33,051 bases of DNA from a virus, in IMG/VR virus record IMGVR_UViG_3300035698_030960, positions 1 through 33,051 of that record; one strand, given 5' to 3'. A program made the position numbers and the translations under genes. This document shows positions 29,283 to 33,051 of this stretch, piece by piece; position 1 is the first letter of the stretch, and every line of letters begins with the position of its first letter. Below the pieces are notes generated by a model. That model did not search any database and was not told the DNA's origin. It saw only the letters and a list, made by a program, of their open reading frames with translations.

Positions 29283-30000
29283 TATTATCCGACTTTCGGC
29301 TTCAAGGCCGGAAATGTTGAAGGCAAGTACTGAGCGGATGTTGGAACGAATGAAGTTTTCAGGGCAGTTTCGGATGATACTTCATGAAGACGTTTTAAAT
29401 GAATCCGCTTCAAGGCAGGTTATTTCGTGGGCGGAGAAGTCGGGGTATTTCGATGTCATCGGCCGGCATGATCCACCATTAACACAAGGCAGATCGATCG
29501 ACTGGCTACTGAAGCGAACTGCGACAAAATATGTAGTTAATTTTGAGGACGATTGGCTTTGGCTCAGGGACGTGTTCGATCTTGACCAGGTTGTGAATAT
29601 CATGGAGGAGAACCCTGGAGTAAACCAGATCGCGTGGCACAAAAGGAGTGTTTACAGCCACCGATATACTTGGGCCAAAAAAGAAGTAGAGCGAAGCGGC
29701 CAGAAATTAACAACGAATCCTCATTGGGCATTTACTCCAGCGATTTGGCGCATGTCATACGTTCTACCAATATGGCAGTACCCACCGGCAGTTAGAAACC
29801 CGGTTTGGTTTTTTAACCCAATAGTGAAAAGCCCTTCGTCAAAGAATGACTGGAGAGATGCATCGAAAATGCCGGGCGCTGATTGGGTTATAAATAACTC
29901 AGGCCACTTTTTTCTTGGAGGAATTGGTGAACCTGCTTTTGTCGAGCACTTAGGCCATGGAAAATCATTAAGGGAAGGCCACTATAAATGGAAGGAGTGA
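29269..30000 (+). CDS. Glycosyltransferase-like protein, tandem paralogue 2
   Basis: A 243-residue protein started at ATG 29269 (GGGGAAAG upstream), overlapping the previous gene by 14 bases. It is clearly a paralogue of 28575-29282 along the whole length, with F-E-D-D-W in the DxD-like position. The C-termini differ most, which may give different acceptors. Tandem duplication is the simplest origin. Confidence 0.65.
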   Translation: MKNIDIIRLSASRPEMLKASTERMLERMKFSGQFRMILHEDVLNESASRQVISWAEKSGYFDVIGRHDPPLTQGRSIDWLLKRTATKYVVNFEDDWLWLRDVFDLDQVVNIMEENPGVNQIAWHKRSVYSHRYTWAKKEVERSGQKLTTNPHWAFTPAIWRMSYVLPIWQYPPAVRNPVWFFNPIVKSPSSKNDWRDASKMPGADWVINNSGHFFLGGIGEPAFVEHLGHGKSLREGHYKWKE

Positions 30001-30004
30001 TTTG

Positions 30005-31264
30005 ATGAAGATATTTGACAAGTGTGAGGTCCGTGACGGTGTTTTGGTTTTAGATGGAAGTGAGTATGAGTATATTGCCGGAAAACATTGCCTGTGGGTC
30101 CCTGGCCTTCCTGGTAAGATAATTTGGAGCCATAGTGGACACATCGCTTCTTATCAGGATTGGGAATTAGGGAAAACGGCAGATAAAATCTTTTGCGGCA
30201 CATTAAACGGCGATTGCTATTCCTATGACAGGGAAACGCTCAAAAGTATTTGGAGTGAATTTGTTGTAATGAAGGCAGCAAGTGATCACGGAATGGCTCC
30301 AGAAGTTACGGCCATGTTTTTTATAAAGCAGATGGTTTCAGATTTCCCTTACGGGGTGCCGCACTGTGATCCCAAGGGGAGGTTCGGTTACTTTGTCGCG
30401 GATGCAAAGAAACATATGCCCCAGGTGGGGTTTGACCCTGATGAATTTAAAAAGATACTCCCGGGGAATTTGCGATATACTGATTTGACGATCAGTGATT
30501 TCCAAAAGAAAGGAAATATTATCAATGGCCTTTTGGTGGATGTAAGGCGGTCAATGGCCGATAATTTTATGTTGCTGTATACCGAAAAGGAATGGGACAT
30601 TATTCTCGGTGAATTAGAGGCAGTCATTTTTGATAACTGGGATGTTGAACCGTTGAAGGATAAGATATTCAGGCTGACCCAGTTTCCTTATGGGTCAAGA
30701 AAGAAAAACTACCAGTCGTATTATTTGATTGATAAGTATGAGGAAGGTTCGAGAAACACTACACAAAGATTTGATATAATGGGTATTGATGGTGATTTGA
30801 CCGGCAAAACAGTAGTCGATCTTGGGTGCAATTTGGGATCGATTTGCACGGAAAGTTTTTTGCGTGGGGCGAGGAATATAACGGGTGTTGATTACGAGAA
30901 GGACTATATCGACTGTGCAAGGCGGTTGGCAAGGGCGAATGGAATGCCAATTAATTTTATGCAAATGGATTTGACAAAAACATCGGAAGTCGTAAAGTAT
31001 TTTAACAACTATTACTTCCAGCCAGTGGACATACTTTTCATGCTCTCGATTTATAAACATATAAAAGGTGCGACATGGGAATTGCTGCGGGAGCTTGACT
31101 GGAAGGTTTGTTACCTTGAAAGCCATAATGCTCCTGAAGGATTGGAAAGTGGTCATGTCAAGGATATGGTAAAAGGAATTGAAGGATTAACTTTAAAGAG
31201 CGCCGTTTATATTGGTCAGACCGATGACCGGTCACCGAGGTGCGTATGGAAATTGATGAAGTAG
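30005..31264 (+). CDS. SAM methyltransferase with large N-terminal domain
   Basis: A 419-residue protein from ATG 30005 (GGAAGGAG upstream). Residues about 255-415 are a class I SAM methyltransferase: V-V-D-L-G-C-N-L-G-S at 270-279, then G-V-D-Y as the acidic strand-2 end and F-M-Q-M-D-L. The first 250 residues have a W-S-E-F-V-V-M-K-A-A-S-D-H-G-M-A-P-E-V segment that faintly recalls kinase-like folds, but I do not assign it. Likely modifies a sugar, small molecule or surface glycan in the island. Confidence 0.75.
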   Translation: MKIFDKCEVRDGVLVLDGSEYEYIAGKHCLWVPGLPGKIIWSHSGHIASYQDWELGKTADKIFCGTLNGDCYSYDRETLKSIWSEFVVMKAASDHGMAPEVTAMFFIKQMVSDFPYGVPHCDPKGRFGYFVADAKKHMPQVGFDPDEFKKILPGNLRYTDLTISDFQKKGNIINGLLVDVRRSMADNFMLLYTEKEWDIILGELEAVIFDNWDVEPLKDKIFRLTQFPYGSRKKNYQSYYLIDKYEEGSRNTTQRFDIMGIDGDLTGKTVVDLGCNLGSICTESFLRGARNITGVDYEKDYIDCARRLARANGMPINFMQMDLTKTSEVVKYFNNYYFQPVDILFMLSIYKHIKGATWELLRELDWKVCYLESHNAPEGLESGHVKDMVKGIEGLTLKSAVYIGQTDDRSPRCVWKLMK

Positions 31265-31725
31265 ACATATCCCCATATGAATGGGGCAGAGGAATAACTA
31301 AGGGTGAGTGGCTTTTTATTCAGGACAAAGTTGAGCAATATGGAGTTAACAAAGTCATTGAATTTGGCCCGGGATTGTCAACTATCCTATTTGGGAAGTT
31401 GGGATTAACAGTAAAAACTTTTGAAGTGGATGAGAAGTGGGTGGAGAATGTCGATTTCGGCCCAGATTGCGAGGTAGTGATTTGGAACGGGACTGACTTC
31501 CCGGGAAAAGTCGCCAAATATGATTTGGCATTTGTTGATGGGCCTTATGGCGGCGAGAATCGCAGTATATCGACTGTGATTGCGTCACTGTCAAGCGATC
31601 TTGTACTGATACATGATTGCCGTAGGCCTAACGAAAAAAAGTGGCAGGGGTTGTACTTAGAAAAAGATTTTGAAAAAAATGGATCAATCCAAAACATATG
31701 TCTTTGGAAAAGAAGGAGGATTTAA
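31246..31725 (+). CDS. Small SAM methyltransferase-like protein
   Basis: A 159-residue protein from ATG 31246 within the previous gene's end. It has V-I-E-F-G-P-G-L-S-T (SAM-binding motif I) and later L-A-F-V-D-G-P-Y-G-G, as in short class I methyltransferase-fold proteins. The C-terminal strand is basic. Activity not proven. It closes the modification island. Confidence 0.65.
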   Translation: MEIDEVDISPYEWGRGITKGEWLFIQDKVEQYGVNKVIEFGPGLSTILFGKLGLTVKTFEVDEKWVENVDFGPDCEVVIWNGTDFPGKVAKYDLAFVDGPYGGENRSISTVIASLSSDLVLIHDCRRPNEKKWQGLYLEKDFEKNGSIQNICLWKRRRI

Positions 31726-31980
31726 ATGGATTTATTTTTAAGGAAAGGCAAGAACCCGTCAATATCCCTTGATGACAGAACCATCAAGAAGTTTGCGTAT
31801 AGTGGGAATAATGTTGAGTACATTGGAACGGCAGCACCGGGGTCAACGCCAGATGATGCAGTGTGGTCGATCCAGAAGCTAACTTATGATGGGGATAATG
31901 TCACAGACGTCAAATGGGCAAATGGTAATGTAGATTTCAAGCATGTCTGGGCGATCAGAACCACGTACACGTATTCTTAA
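31726..31980 (+). CDS. Conserved small phage protein, tail region
   Basis: An 84-residue protein after AAGGAGG. The pattern Y-I-G-x-A-A-P-G-S, A-V-W-x-I-x-K, D-G-D-N-V-T and W-A-x-G-N-x-x-F is that of a widely found short phage protein usually located near tail fibre genes. Beta-rich. Role unknown. Confidence 0.7.
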   Translation: MDLFLRKGKNPSISLDDRTIKKFAYSGNNVEYIGTAAPGSTPDDAVWSIQKLTYDGDNVTDVKWANGNVDFKHVWAIRTTYTYS

Positions 31981-31994
31981 TTAGGAGGTGAATT

Positions 31995-32381
31995 ATGACA
32001 GTAAAATATGATCCTATCCTCCAGAAATTGAGGACAGAAGATGTCGGTGGAGGTGGCGGAGTATCCCCGGGAGATGTTGTGGAAATAACAACTTCGCCTT
32101 ATACGATACTTGCAACTCAAGTAAACAAGGTGTTTGTTATAAATCGGGCTGATGCAACCATTATCAATGTATTCGTGGGGACTGCTGCATTGGTTGGAGG
32201 TATGTTGGAGTTCCACAAAGAAGGCGCAGGTGATTTAACGATTAATGCTGGTGGAACAGATAATATCGCTGGAGCATCTTCCATCGCGAATACTCGGGCA
32301 TCCGAAACCTTTGCCAATTTGTTTATGAGGTTGGTTGAATCTGACAGATGGAATATCCGTGGCTTAGGCCAGTGGGCATAA
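31995..32381 (+). CDS. Beta-rich virion-like protein
   Basis: A 128-residue protein after TAGGAGGTG. It has a G-G-G-G-G turn near residue 20 and repeats of beta strands, with a closing W-N-I-R-G-L-G-Q-W-A; this C-terminal type occurs in phage tail or decoration proteins that form trimers. Assigned from pattern and place only. Confidence 0.6.
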   Translation: MTVKYDPILQKLRTEDVGGGGGVSPGDVVEITTSPYTILATQVNKVFVINRADATIINVFVGTAALVGGMLEFHKEGAGDLTINAGGTDNIAGASSIANTRASETFANLFMRLVESDRWNIRGLGQWA

Positions 32382-32394
32382 GAGGAGATTTAAC

Positions 32395-33051
32395 ATGAAG
32401 AAAATATTATTTCTTGCAGTATTGATATTGGCGATGTCTGTAACTCCTGCCTTGGCTGTCTTTAATATGGGAGTCGCTGGGGGTTCGGATACAGAAATCT
32501 TGTATAACAAAGAGGGAGAGACGTACTCTGTTACCGGGTTTGAATATGACGGAATAGGTGGTGTCGGTTATACTGGATCATTCCAAGGAGAGCCAATTGT
32601 TTCAAAAGGACCAGCAATAGTCAATTCAGGATTTGCAGGAACAGTCGGCAGTTCAAGTACTACGGTCACATTTTCAAGTGCGGCAGATGCGATCCTTGCG
32701 GGTTATGATGCAACAAACCCGATCTTGGGAACCGCCGTAATTGCGAATAGTGATACCGGATATACCCAATCGTGGAGTAATGCAACAACGTGTGTGGTGG
32801 ATACTGCTCCCGATCCAGTATGGAGTGGAACAGCCATTACTTCGGTTCAGAAGCCCATTACTGTATTTGTTGATTCGGCCGGTGCAATAAAAGCATATAT
32901 GGGGTATGACGGGACAGTACGGGCATTAGGGAATGTTGTTGTTGGCGGAACATTGGGAGCAGGGAGTGAACCGTCCACAACCGAAATCCTATTCAACAAC
33001 GCCGGAACGGTTGACGGCGCTCCGATGACTACTGATGGGACTGATATTGCG
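32395..33051 (+). CDS. Tail-fibre-like protein with signal peptide (partial)
   Basis: The gene starts at ATG 32395 after AGAGGAG and is open to the right edge (219 codons seen). Residues 1-21 form a classical signal peptide (K-K, a hydrophobic core, then A-L-A). The rest is rich in Gly, Thr, Ser and Asn with repeated T-E-I-L-Y/F-N blocks (near residues 33 and 200) typical of phage fibre or spike proteins. A signal peptide on such a protein is odd because virions assemble in the cytoplasm. Confidence 0.75.
   Translation, partial: MKKILFLAVLILAMSVTPALAVFNMGVAGGSDTEILYNKEGETYSVTGFEYDGIGGVGYTGSFQGEPIVSKGPAIVNSGFAGTVGSSSTTVTFSSAADAILAGYDATNPILGTAVIANSDTGYTQSWSNATTCVVDTAPDPVWSGTAITSVQKPITVFVDSAGAIKAYMGYDGTVRALGNVVVGGTLGAGSEPSTTEILFNNAGTVDGAPMTTDGTDIA

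Overview
The window is part of a tailed double-stranded DNA bacteriophage (or prophage) genome. It contains the usual virion-assembly order on one strand: large terminase, portal, MuF-type head protein, scaffold-like protein and an N4-gp56-type major capsid protein. All genes I accept are on the + strand, tightly packed, often with ATGA or TAATG stop/start overlaps and AGGAGG-like ribosome sites. I see no tRNA, rRNA, integrase, insertion sequence or CRISPR array. The host cannot be named. A heptosyltransferase-type (GT9) domain and a signal peptide on a tail-fibre-like protein fit a Gram-negative host, but only weakly.

Layout: 1-1217 holds the end of an unidentified gene and a radical SAM/SPASM protein. 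1230-4872 is an accessory block of small proteins, many with Cys pairs that probably bind zinc, plus small membrane proteins. 4873-5008 is a short gene-free regulatory-looking gap. 5009-7124 has a terminase-small-subunit-like HTH protein and the first of several proteins sharing a basic N-terminal module. 7125-7465 has one or two tiny ORFs, a hairpin and a strong terminator. 7466-13579 is a second block of small genes, including a DUF1508 fusion, a HAD phosphatase-like protein, a papain-like cysteine peptidase-like protein and membrane/coiled-coil proteins. It is interrupted at 12764-12941 by a gap that folds into a closed structured RNA candidate.

13557-24129 is the head module. It runs from a terminase with an extra degenerate nuclease-like domain, through portal and MuF, then a cassette of very basic proteins and two minipeptides (17474-21724), to scaffold and major capsid, and ends in a rho-independent terminator. 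24225-31725 is a modification island: an unknown Lys/Ala-rich protein, a 947-residue GT9-GT2-GT4 glycosyltransferase fusion, a methyltransferase interrupted by an in-frame TGA, two tandem glycosyltransferase-like paralogues, and two further SAM-methyltransferase-like proteins. 31726-33051 begins a tail/fibre-like region and runs off the window.

The most promising undescribed system is the cassette between portal and capsid. Several unrelated basic protein bodies, one with a PD-(D/E)xK nuclease signature, carry the same or a similar short N-terminal module. The location suggests proteins packaged in or ejected from the head, with the module acting as a DNA-binding or capsid-loading tag. That role is inference. 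The RNA candidate just upstream of the terminase and the glycosyltransferase/methyltransferase island are the next best targets.
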